64,000 bases of DNA, from positions 1 to 64,000 of the forward strand of contig JAICSO010000004.1 in NCBI GenBank assembly GCA_025936825.1, read 5' to 3'. The translations under genes were made by a program, and so were the position numbers. Below, one piece after another: positions 24,417-32,209 of the stretch (position 1 is its first letter; each line of letters begins with the position of its first letter). This stretch comes from Terriglobales bacterium. Its GTDB lineage: Bacteria > Acidobacteriota > Terriglobia > Terriglobales > Acidobacteriaceae. The notes under the pieces are model-generated. The model was not told where the DNA came from and ran no database searches. It saw only the letters and a program-made list of their open reading frames with translations.

Positions 24417-25669
24417 TTGCCCTCCGTTCCGCTCTGAACCAGGCGAAGGCCGTCAATCCACAGCTTGCCGCGAATGGGTCTCCCCGCGGGGACTCTAATC
24501 ACGTGCACGATTACCAGGTGCGTGTCAGCAGGAGTGGTGAAGGTGCCGCCAGCGTTCTTCCAGAAGTCGGCATCCCGCAAGTCTTCACTCACGAAAAGAG
24601 GAGTGGAGCGATAGGCGTCGTGAATGGCGAACTGCATGGCTCCAGCGCCGTCCATCTCGCGCGCCTTGTAGAGTGCGGTGAAGTCGTAACGGGTGTTGGG
24701 CTCGACGCTCACAAACTGACTAATACCGGCGTCGGAAATTCCCTCGCCGTCGAGAAGAATTCGCAAGGAACGGGAACTGGAATGGGTTTCGTTCGCATCG
24801 AGCGCCACCGAAATGCCGCCGACAGGCTGATGAATCCAGTCGAATCCGCCGTTGAGGATGTCGAGGCTGAAATCGCCATTGACCAGCAGATTTTCCGCGG
24901 AAGGCTGGTAAGCCGCGATATCCGCGATCTTTGAGGCTTGCTGCCAAACGAGAGAAGCCTGCGCGACCTCCCGATGGTTGAGCAAGTAGTGCTCGTATTC
25001 AAGCAGGTATCGGCGCCCAATCGGTTGCTGCAACGAAAAAATTCTGTTCCACACTTTGCCTGCGGCCAGTGTCTCCTTATTCGAGAGCAGGAATTGCAGG
25101 AAGGGAATGTCGGCCGCGGGTGGGATTACGTTCTCGAGGAGCGAGTCGATATCAGGATGGATTTTCCACGCGGTCGTAATTGCAGGCCAGGTCAAAGACG
25201 AATCATTTTCCAGCACGGTACGGAACTGTTTCATCGCATCATTGGTCCGACCTTGTGCCAGGAGCAGATTTGCGGCCTGCCAAGCAATGTCCGGAGTGTG
25301 GGAATCTACGGCGAGCGCGTTGTTGATGGCGGCGTTCTCGCCGGCGGGATCTCCAAGCAACTGCTTTGCGACGGCCAGTGCGATCCATTGGCGGGCGGAA
25401 TGGAAATTCAAGCGAGTGGCGGACTCAAGCCATGGTGCGGCATTGGCCGGCAATTGCAGTGCGAGTTGGCGGACGCCAAAGTTGTACCGATACTCCGCAT
25501 TGCCGGAATCCAGCCGAATAGCCCGGCGCAGAGATGATTCGTTGTTGGATTGAGCCAAACGGTCCGCAAGAAAACGACTCGCGGCCACACCACAGTATCC
25601 AGCAGTGACCACGACAATGGCCGCGGTTGCTGCCCACTTCTTCGCCGGACTGCGAAGGCTCAACTGCAT
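24413..25669 (-). CDS. Membrane-anchored TPR protein with carbohydrate-binding-like domain
   Basis: This is a 418-residue protein with an N-terminal transmembrane helix (about 13-31), a TPR-like helical region (about 45-240, with RRAIRLDSGNAEYRYNFG and similar segments) and a C-terminal beta-rich domain from about residue 257, starting NLLVNGDFSLDILNGGFDW. That opening is typical of CBM4/9- or galactose-binding-like jelly-roll domains. It probably acts in the periplasm, binding glycan while its repeats bind the assembly machinery; this is inference. It is co-transcribed with the downstream ligase (4-bp overlap). It lies about 310 bp downstream of the BY-kinase gene. Confidence 0.7.
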   Translation of the reverse strand: MQLSLRSPAKKWAATAAIVVVTAGYCGVAASRFLADRLAQSNNESSLRRAIRLDSGNAEYRYNFGVRQLALQLPANAAPWLESATRLNFHSARQWIALAVAKQLLGDPAGENAAINNALAVDSHTPDIAWQAANLLLAQGRTNDAMKQFRTVLENDSSLTWPAITTAWKIHPDIDSLLENVIPPAADIPFLQFLLSNKETLAAGKVWNRIFSLQQPIGRRYLLEYEHYLLNHREVAQASLVWQQASKIADIAAYQPSAENLLVNGDFSLDILNGGFDWIHQPVGGISVALDANETHSSSRSLRILLDGEGISDAGISQFVSVEPNTRYDFTALYKAREMDGAGAMQFAIHDAYRSTPLFVSEDLRDADFWKNAGGTFTTPADTHLVIVHVIRVPAGRPIRGKLWIDGLRLVQSGTEGK

Positions 25670-25728
25670 TTTTCATCCACCTGCAAGCTTTGCTCCGCAG
25701 GTGTAATTCGCGATGCGCGAACTCGGTC

Positions 25729-25807
25729 GTCCCTACGGGACTTGGTCACTCTTTCTAACTTTCCCAGCGCTGAAGCGCTGGGCTAAGTTCGGTCGCCCCT
25801 ACGGGGC
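25729..25807. repeat. Three-hairpin palindromic element
   Basis: The hairpins are GTCCCTACGGGAC (25729-25741), CCCAGCGCTGAAGCGCTGGG (25763-25782, followed by CTA) and GCCCCTACGGGGC (25795-25807). The layout (short hairpin, long hairpin plus GGGCTA, short hairpin) is like the type A elements but with different stems. It lies in the 308-bp gap between two glycan genes. Confidence 0.82.
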
Positions 25808-25925
25808 TGCGCGACTGTCACCTTGACCGCCACTCAGGGCTTGGCAACTGTCCCCTCGACCGACCTCCGGGCTGCGCGACTGTCCGCTTGACCGCCCCTC
25901 CGGACTGCGCAACCGTTTCTCAAGC
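25804..25925. repeat. About 33-bp tandem repeat, 3.5 copies
   Basis: Units begin at about 25804, 25837, 25869 and 25902 and share the pattern GGGCTGCGCGACTGTC, then C-rich sequence, TTGACCG and C-rich sequence. Unit length is 32-33 bp and the copies are imperfect. There is no reading frame with protein-like content. The array immediately follows the last hairpin of the palindromic element. Confidence 0.78.
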
Positions 25926-25977
25926 TTTCGTTGCGCAAACTCTGCAACACGCGATTCCAAAAGCGCGTTTCCGGACC

Positions 25978-28320
25978 CTACGCTCCCCCTGAAACTGCTT
26001 GCGCTGTACTCTCGCCGGAACCGTCCATGTTCTCGTCGTAATAACGCTGGCCGTATTTTCCCTGGTACTCGTAGTAGTAGTAGTAATCGGCCGAGTCGAG
26101 ATCCACGGCGTTCAGCAGCACGCCCGCCACTCGCGCGTTCACCTGCGCGAGAATGTTGCGGGAACGGCGTAGGGCTGGCTTTGTTGTTTGCGCCGAACGA
26201 ATCACAAGGACCACGGCATCGACCCGGGTGGAGAGCACAACGGCATCCGTCACGGACAGGGTGGGCGGCGTATCGACAATTACGTGATCGTACTGCTCGC
26301 GAAGCTCTGCCAATAAGTCCAGCATCTGCGCGGACGCCATGAGTTCTGCTGGGTTCGGAGGCGGCGTTCCAGCGGGCAGAATATAAAGGTTCGGCAGCAC
26401 TGACGACCGGACGGTCGCCTGCTGCAACGTTGCCCCACCGGTGAGCACATTGCTCAGTCCTACGCGTGGACCCAGTCCCAAAGCCTTGTGGATACTGGGC
26501 CGGCGAAGGTCGGCATCGATGAGCAGAACGCGCGTGCCCTTCTGTGCGAGGACCACTGCGGTGTTGATGCTGGTGGTGGTTTTGCCTTCGCGCGGAAGCG
26601 CGCTCGTGATCAGAATTGTTTTCGGCGGCGCTCCCAGTGTCGTCAACAGCAACGAGGTTCGCAGCGCGCGGTAGGACTCGGCCATCTGTGACTGGGGTCG
26701 CGATTGAGTGACCAGTTCGACGGGTTCCTTTGTGCCGGTCACCATCAGGCCACGCTTGCTGCCGTTGTCAGCGCTATTCTTCGACCCCATCGGGATCATG
26801 CCCAGCGAAGCAAGACCGGAGATGGCTTGGGCCTGCTCGGGAGTGCGAACGGTATTGTCGATCCCCTCAAGCAGGAACGCGAGCCCGACACCGCTGGTAA
26901 GGCCGAGCACGAATGCAAAGCCCAGATTTCGCGGGATATTCGGTTCGGCGGGGCTGCCCGGCGTGCGCGCGATATCGACCTCGCGGATGTTGTTTGATCG
27001 CAGACCCGCGGTCACGCCCGCTTCCTTCAACTTCTGCAGCAGACCCTCGTAGAGAGTGCGATTGGTCTCGAAGTCGCGTTTCAGGAAGCTGTATTCAATC
27101 GCGCTCTCATTCATTTTGTTTTCTTGCTGCTTCTGCTGTTCGAGAGCGGCACTCAGCATTTGTTCACGCTGTAAGGCAGCGAGGTAGTCGCCCCGCAAGC
27201 GCGAGGTCGCCTTCTTCATCTCGCTCTGGATCTGAATGTCGATTTCCTGCAGCTGATTGTTCAGTTGAGCGATTTTGGGATACGCGGGGCCGAATTGGGT
27301 GTTGAGCTGGGCGGCCTGGATCTTGAGATCAGCCTTCTGTGCCTGCAGCTTGTCGAGCAAACCAGAGGTTGCGACAAAAGCTTTGCCTTCGCCATTGGCC
27401 ATTCCGGCGGCGATCGAGGCGGCGGAGTCGGTGTCGCCCGATTCGGCGAGGCGATACACAGACTCTTTCTCCATCCGCGCCGATTCGGCGGCGGTCAGTT
27501 CCTTGTTCAATTCATCCAGCTTCTCGGTGGTGATGTTCTGCTTGTCGTCGATACCGAGGATCTGATGTTCCTTCTGGTATTTGACCAGCTTTTCCTGAGA
27601 GGTCTCGACCTTCATCTGCAGATCGACCAATTGGCGGGAGAGCCAGTCGGAAGCCTGCATGGTCGACTCGAACCTGGTTTTGAAGTTCTGCTCGATATAG
27701 GTATTGGCAACCGCGTTCACAACGCGGGCGGCGAGTTCTTTATTCGGACTGCGGTAATGGATGTCGATGATGCGGGTGTTGGGTTCGAGCAAGACGCGAA
27801 GATTGCCTTTGAATGCGCCTAAAAGCGCGCTGGCACGAGCAGAATCGGGCTGCAGGGCGTCGGTGGTGAGTTCCAGGCTGGAGCTCGACTTGATTCCGTT
27901 GCCGCCGAATTCCGGGAGTTTGTCCAGGTTGAGCTGCGAAATCACCTGCAACGCAAGCAGATCGCTTTTCAGAATGCGTACTTCCGTGTCGAGGTCGGTG
28001 GTGGGATCACTGTAGTCGACGTTGTTATTGCCGTTCTGGATGTTGGCGAGGATTGGATCGGGCTTGTTGATCGCGATGCTGCCCACGGCATCGTAAATCG
28101 GAGTAGCGCGCAAGCTTGCAATGAGGGTTGCGCCAAAGATAATGGCGAGTGTGCCGAGCACAACCCAAATCCGTTTGATCAAAACACGCAGATAATCGCG
28201 AAGAATCGAATCTTGATTCGCAGCGGCCGGATGTATGCCGGCCAGATTGCGCGTGAGTTGCATGGAACCCGGGGGCATCTCACGCAACGCCGGAGTATTC
28301 GATTGAAAGACCGGTTCCAT
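25978..28320 (-). CDS. Wzz/BY-kinase fusion (polysaccharide co-polymerase and tyrosine kinase)
   Basis: This is a 780-residue inner-membrane protein that combines a chain-length-determinant domain and a bacterial tyrosine kinase, as in Wzc. The N-terminal cytoplasmic tail leads to a first transmembrane helix (RIWVVLGTLAIIFGATLI), then a long periplasmic coiled-coil region (about 90-450), a second helix near residue 470 (LGFAFVLGLTSGVGLAFLL) and the kinase. Kinase motifs are Walker A around Lys580 (ALPREGKTTTSIN), Walker A' (VLLIDADLRRP) and Walker B (HVIVDTPPTLS). A tyrosine cluster with nine tyrosines lies at about 746-761. Its autophosphorylation state controls polymer length in Wzc. It transcribes divergently from pseB and leads the minus-strand unit with the TPR/CBM-like protein and ligase. 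Confidence 0.93.
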   Translation of the reverse strand: MEPVFQSNTPALREMPPGSMQLTRNLAGIHPAAANQDSILRDYLRVLIKRIWVVLGTLAIIFGATLIASLRATPIYDAVGSIAINKPDPILANIQNGNNNVDYSDPTTDLDTEVRILKSDLLALQVISQLNLDKLPEFGGNGIKSSSSLELTTDALQPDSARASALLGAFKGNLRVLLEPNTRIIDIHYRSPNKELAARVVNAVANTYIEQNFKTRFESTMQASDWLSRQLVDLQMKVETSQEKLVKYQKEHQILGIDDKQNITTEKLDELNKELTAAESARMEKESVYRLAESGDTDSAASIAAGMANGEGKAFVATSGLLDKLQAQKADLKIQAAQLNTQFGPAYPKIAQLNNQLQEIDIQIQSEMKKATSRLRGDYLAALQREQMLSAALEQQKQQENKMNESAIEYSFLKRDFETNRTLYEGLLQKLKEAGVTAGLRSNNIREVDIARTPGSPAEPNIPRNLGFAFVLGLTSGVGLAFLLEGIDNTVRTPEQAQAISGLASLGMIPMGSKNSADNGSKRGLMVTGTKEPVELVTQSRPQSQMAESYRALRTSLLLTTLGAPPKTILITSALPREGKTTTSINTAVVLAQKGTRVLLIDADLRRPSIHKALGLGPRVGLSNVLTGGATLQQATVRSSVLPNLYILPAGTPPPNPAELMASAQMLDLLAELREQYDHVIVDTPPTLSVTDAVVLSTRVDAVVLVIRSAQTTKPALRRSRNILAQVNARVAGVLLNAVDLDSADYYYYYEYQGKYGQRYYDENMDGSGESTAQAVSGGA

Positions 28321-28426
28321 CAGCCCCCTTCACGCGTTACAGAAATCGCCAGAAACACTGGCAGACGATGGCGGATTTCAGTATGGCAGAGAAGATCGTC
28401 AAGTAGCCTTGATTGAATTGGTTCCA

Positions 28427-28453
28427 AGCTGTGAAAGACTTAGATTCACAGCT
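28427..28453. promoter_or_regulatory. Inverted repeat in the divergent kinase-pseB promoter region
   Basis: AGCTGTGA (28427-28434) and TCACAGCT (28446-28453) are perfect 8-bp arms with an 11-bp spacer, in the 201-bp space between the divergent BY-kinase gene and pseB. This symmetry fits a dimeric repressor or activator site that could control both operons. TATACT at 28473 could be a -10 box for pseB, but no matching -35 at 17 bp is seen. No T-tract follows, so a terminator is unlikely. Confidence 0.5.
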
Positions 28454-28521
28454 CCGTTCGGCGCAGAATGGCTATACTTGCGCAAGCTCGTTGGTCTGCT
28501 CCAAGGTTCCTCGAGGTGACA

Positions 28522-29547
28522 ATGAACTGGTCGGAAGAAGTTGTGCTCGTAACCGGCGGTACCGGGTCATTCGGCAAGAAGTTCGTGGAGATTATGCTGC
28601 GGGAGTTTGGTCCGAGGAAGCTGATCATCTTCAGCCGTGACGAACTCAAGCAGCACGAGATGCGGACGAGCGGGTTGGACGGGCCGAGTGTCCGGTATTT
28701 TCTGGGCGATGTGCGAGATGAGAAGCGCCTGGAGCGTGCATTTGCCGGGGTCACGATCGTAGTTCATGCCGCGGCCCTGAAGCAGGTACCAGCCTGCGAG
28801 TACAACCCGTTCGAGGCCATTCAGACCAACATCAACGGCGGGAAGAACGTCATTGAGGCGGCGATCAACTGCGGGGTCCGGCGGGTGGCCGCACTCAGCA
28901 CCGACAAAGCCGTCAATCCAATCAATCTCTACGGCGCGACGAAGCTATGCGCGGAAAAAATGTTTGTGCAGGCCAATGCCTATGCGGGCGCCCAGGACAC
29001 CAGGTTCGCCTGCGTGCGATATGGCAACGTGGTGGGCAGTCGCGGAAGCGTGGTGCCGATCTTTATGGAGCAACGCAAACGGGGGAAGATCACGCTGACC
29101 GATCCGCGAATGTCGCGGTTCTGGATCACCTTGGACCAGGGTGTGAGGTTCGTGATCCGTTGCCTGGAACAAATGCACGGCGGCGAGATTTTTGTACCTA
29201 AGATTCCGAGTATGAAGCTGCTCAACATGGCGCAGGCCGTCGCTCCGGACTGCCAGATCGAGTCCATCGGCATCCGGCCTGGGGAGAAGTTGCACGAGGT
29301 TCTGCTCTCCGAAGACGAATCCCGCAATGCGGTGGAAATGGATGACATGTTCGTTATCCAGCCCGCGCATAACTGGTGGAAGAAAGAGAATTGGCAGAAG
29401 GCGCGGCCGCTGCCAGAAAACTTCCGCTATGCCAGCGACACCAATACCGAATGGCTGACGGCTGATGGCCTGTACGACCTGGTGGAGGGAAGCGCGCCCG
29501 CGCCGTCGCTGATCGCAAGTAACAACAAGCTTCGCGCGAACGCATAG
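28522..29547 (+). CDS. pseB: UDP-GlcNAc 4,6-dehydratase (inverting), PseB
   Basis: This is a 341-residue short-chain dehydrogenase/reductase enzyme, first step of pseudaminic acid synthesis: UDP-GlcNAc to UDP-2-acetamido-2,6-dideoxy-beta-L-arabino-hexos-4-ulose, with tightly bound NADP. The nucleotide motif is VTGGTGSFGKKF, the active-site pair is Tyr137/Lys141 in NLYGATKLC, and ALKQVPACEYNPFEA and STDKAVNP are PseB/FlaA1 family signatures. The length is as expected. Start at 28522 has GAGGTGA upstream. It opens the plus-strand pse operon; pseC begins 8 bp later. Confidence 0.95.
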   Translation: MNWSEEVVLVTGGTGSFGKKFVEIMLREFGPRKLIIFSRDELKQHEMRTSGLDGPSVRYFLGDVRDEKRLERAFAGVTIVVHAAALKQVPACEYNPFEAIQTNINGGKNVIEAAINCGVRRVAALSTDKAVNPINLYGATKLCAEKMFVQANAYAGAQDTRFACVRYGNVVGSRGSVVPIFMEQRKRGKITLTDPRMSRFWITLDQGVRFVIRCLEQMHGGEIFVPKIPSMKLLNMAQAVAPDCQIESIGIRPGEKLHEVLLSEDESRNAVEMDDMFVIQPAHNWWKKENWQKARPLPENFRYASDTNTEWLTADGLYDLVEGSAPAPSLIASNNKLRANA

Positions 29548-29554
29548 AGGTGTC

Positions 29555-30766
29555 ATGTCGCTGAGCGCGCCAACCCGGGTAGCACTGGCGATCCACGGAG
29601 GGACGCCGGTGCGAAAGACTCTCCTCCCGTACGGCAGGCAATCCATCGAGGAAGACGACATCCAGGCGGTGGTCGACGCGCTGCGCTCGGATTGGCTGAC
29701 CACCGGACCGAAGATCCCCGAGTTTGAAGAGGCATTTGCCGCGTGGCTGGGAGCGCGGTTCGCGGTGAGCTTCAGCAGCGGGACGGCGGCACTCCATGGT
29801 GCAGCGTTTGCGGCCGGGATCGCGACCGGCGATGAAGCGATTACGACGCCACTGACGTTCGCGGCAACGGCGAACTGCGTGCTCTATCAGAATGGAACGC
29901 CAGTCTTTGCGGATATCTCTGCCGATACGCTGAACCTGGACCCGGAGCGAGTTGCGGCGAAGGTCTCGCCGAAGACGAAGGCGTTGTTGCCGGTGGATTA
30001 TGCCGGGCATCCAGCCGATCTGGACGCGATGCTGGAGATCGCCGACCGGCACGGCTTGGTGGTGATCGAAGATGCGTGCCACGCGCTTGGTTCCGAGTAC
30101 AAGGGTAGGCGGGTGGGCAGCATCGCGCACATGACGGTGTTCAGCTTCCATCCGGTGAAGCATTTGACCACCGGTGAAGGCGGCATGGTGACCACCGACA
30201 ACGCAGCGTATGCGGATGCATTGCGCAAGGTCCGCAATCACGGGATCAGCAGCGGGGCGCGTGATCGGCAGCACGCAGGCCAATGGCATTACGAGATGGT
30301 GCTGCTCGGCTACAACTACCGGCTGACGGATATCGCGTGCGCTCTGGGGTTGAGCCAGTTGAAGAAGCTGGAAGAGAACTTAACGCGGCGGCGGGAAATC
30401 GCGACGCGGTATACAGCGGCGTTTCGCGAGATGCCGGGTATTTGCGCTCCATTTGTGCGCGAGGAAGCGTTGCCGGCGTGGCACTTGTATCACGTCCGAT
30501 TTGACTTTGCCCGATTCTCGACGGGGCGCGCGGAAATCTTTCACGCGTTGCGCGCCGAGAACATCGGCGTTAACGTGCATTACATTCCGGTCCACCTACA
30601 TCCGTACTATCGGGAGCGGTTTGGATATCGCGGCGGAGAGTTTCCGACCGCAGAGAGCGCATACGAGAGCGTGATCAGCCTGCCCATGTTCCATGGCATG
30701 AGCGACGCCGATGTAGAGGATGTGATTCGAGCGGTGGACTTGGTCATTGGGTACTACAGGAAATGA
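29555..30766 (+). CDS. pseC: UDP-4-amino-4,6-dideoxy-N-acetyl-beta-L-altrosamine transaminase, PseC
   Basis: This is a 403-residue PLP-dependent aminotransferase of the DegT/DnrJ/EryC1/StrS family, the second pseudaminic-acid step, adding the C4 amino group with glutamate as donor. The PLP-binding lysine is Lys202 in FSFHPVKHLTTGEGGM. Other motifs are SFSSGTAALHGA, DACHALGSEYKGR and GYNYRLTDIACALG. Length and order immediately after pseB support PseC. Translation likely couples with the next gene, 15 bp downstream. Confidence 0.94.
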   Translation: MSLSAPTRVALAIHGGTPVRKTLLPYGRQSIEEDDIQAVVDALRSDWLTTGPKIPEFEEAFAAWLGARFAVSFSSGTAALHGAAFAAGIATGDEAITTPLTFAATANCVLYQNGTPVFADISADTLNLDPERVAAKVSPKTKALLPVDYAGHPADLDAMLEIADRHGLVVIEDACHALGSEYKGRRVGSIAHMTVFSFHPVKHLTTGEGGMVTTDNAAYADALRKVRNHGISSGARDRQHAGQWHYEMVLLGYNYRLTDIACALGLSQLKKLEENLTRRREIATRYTAAFREMPGICAPFVREEALPAWHLYHVRFDFARFSTGRAEIFHALRAENIGVNVHYIPVHLHPYYRERFGYRGGEFPTAESAYESVISLPMFHGMSDADVEDVIRAVDLVIGYYRK

Positions 30767-30781
30767 AAAGGGAGTTGGCGG

Positions 30782-31465
30782 ATGTCGACGGCAAGAGTTG
30801 ATATAGCAGGACAGACAGCACAGATGCGCGTTTGGCAAGGCGAGTTTGGGCGCGCCTACACCGACCGGAATACTCTGGAAATGGCCGAACTGGATGCCCT
30901 GTGGTCCAGAAACTACGGAGTATCGAGAAGCGCCATTAACCAGATGTTCCTGGAGGGAATCCCCCAAAGCGCAAGCTTTCTGGAGGTCGGATGCAATGTT
31001 GGCAATCAGCTTTTGCTCCTGCAGGCGCAGGGCTACACCCAGCTCACAGGAATCGAACTGCAATCGTACGCGTTGGCGGGCGCGAGATCGAGACTGAAGG
31101 GTGTTGCATTGGAGCAAGGGTCGGCATTGGCGCTCCCCTTCGAAGACCAGGCTTTCGACGTTGTTTTTACATCGGGCGTGCTGATTCATATCGCCCCTGA
31201 CGATTTGCCCCAGGCCATGAGCGAGATTCATCGTTGTGCCCGGCACTACATATGGGGAGCGGAGTATTTCTCTTCAGAATTGACTGCTGTGAACTATCGG
31301 GGCAATGACGATCTGCTGTGGAAGATGGACTATGCCAGAAAGTATTTGACGCTGTTCGACGATCTCGAACTGGTAAAGGAACGGCGGTTCCAGTATTTGG
31401 AAAATGACAACGTCGATACCGTATTTTTGTTGAAGAAGAGCAAGGGAAGCCGGAGTAACGCTTGA
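30782..31465 (+). CDS. Pseudaminic acid biosynthesis-associated methyltransferase
   Basis: This is a 227-residue SAM-dependent methyltransferase with class I motifs: motif I FLEVGCNVGNQL, acidic ligand TGIELQSYAL and post-I ALPFEDQAFDVVFTSGVLIH. A family with this pattern is known as pseudaminic acid biosynthesis-associated methylase and sits next to PseB/C/F genes in several bacteria. It may methylate the nonulosonic acid or an intermediate. It lies between pseC and the cytidylyltransferase gene, with its stop overlapping the next start (TTGA). Confidence 0.85.
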   Translation: MSTARVDIAGQTAQMRVWQGEFGRAYTDRNTLEMAELDALWSRNYGVSRSAINQMFLEGIPQSASFLEVGCNVGNQLLLLQAQGYTQLTGIELQSYALAGARSRLKGVALEQGSALALPFEDQAFDVVFTSGVLIHIAPDDLPQAMSEIHRCARHYIWGAEYFSSELTAVNYRGNDDLLWKMDYARKYLTLFDDLELVKERRFQYLENDNVDTVFLLKKSKGSRSNA

Positions 31466-32208
31466 GAACTGTTGCCATCGTGCAAGCGCGCATGGGTTCC
31501 ACCCGATTGCCGGGGAAAGTACTCATGGACATCGGGGGAGAGACGGCCCTCTGCCGGGTGGTCCGGCGTCTGTCGCGGGCGAAGTTGATCGCGGAAGTGG
31601 CCATTGCAACCACCGAGTCTCCTGCGGATGATGCGATCGTCTCAGAGGCGAAACGATTAGGAGTGCGTTGCTTTCGCGGCTCCGAGCAGGATGTGCTGGC
31701 GCGATATCTCGGTGCGGCTGAGGAGTTCGAAGCCGACGTAATCGTGCGCATTACATCGGATTGCCCGCTGATCGACGCAGGAATGATCGATGATGTCCTG
31801 GAGAAATTCTTCCGTGATCATGCCGATTTTGCGTTCAATGCCGTTCCAGACCGCCTTCCCCGTGGGTTGGATGTGGAAGTATTTTCGCGCAGGGCGTTAC
31901 GTGAGGCTGCCCTTCTGGCCAACAATGCGTACCAGCGCGAGCATGTGACCCCAATTTTCTACGAACGCCGCGATCTCTTCGAAGTTGCCGCCCTTGCGTC
32001 GGAACAGGACTTCAGTCAGTACCGATGGACGCTTGATACCGTGCAGGATCTGCAGCTGATCCGAGCGATTTATGCTCATTTTCCCAATCGAGATGACTTC
32101 GGCTGGCGAGAAGTTGCGGCCCTGATGTTGCGTTCGCCCGAGATGGCGACACTGAATTCAGATGTTGTGCAAAAGAGTATGTACGAAGTTGCACAACCCT
32201 CTTCGTAG
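31462..32208 (+). CDS. pseF: SpsF-type cytidylyltransferase (probable CMP-pseudaminate synthase)
   Basis: This is a 248-residue nucleotidyltransferase of the SpsF/CMP-KDO-synthetase-like family. The nucleotide-binding N-terminus is AIVQARMGSTRLPGKVLMDI, with RITSDCPLID as the metal-binding motif and EHVTPIFYE further on. In nonulosonic-acid clusters this family supplies the CMP-activating step (PseF role), which makes CMP-pseudaminic acid from CTP. The start is TTG at 31462 with GGAG seven bases upstream. Proof of substrate would need assay; position within the pse genes supports PseF. Confidence 0.82.
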   Translation: MRTVAIVQARMGSTRLPGKVLMDIGGETALCRVVRRLSRAKLIAEVAIATTESPADDAIVSEAKRLGVRCFRGSEQDVLARYLGAAEEFEADVIVRITSDCPLIDAGMIDDVLEKFFRDHADFAFNAVPDRLPRGLDVEVFSRRALREAALLANNAYQREHVTPIFYERRDLFEVAALASEQDFSQYRWTLDTVQDLQLIRAIYAHFPNRDDFGWREVAALMLRSPEMATLNSDVVQKSMYEVAQPSS

Positions 32209-32209
32209 C

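Noticed and set aside
28473-28478. TATACT as -10 box of pseB
   Set aside because: No convincing -35 box at a 16-18 bp distance, so not listed as a promoter.
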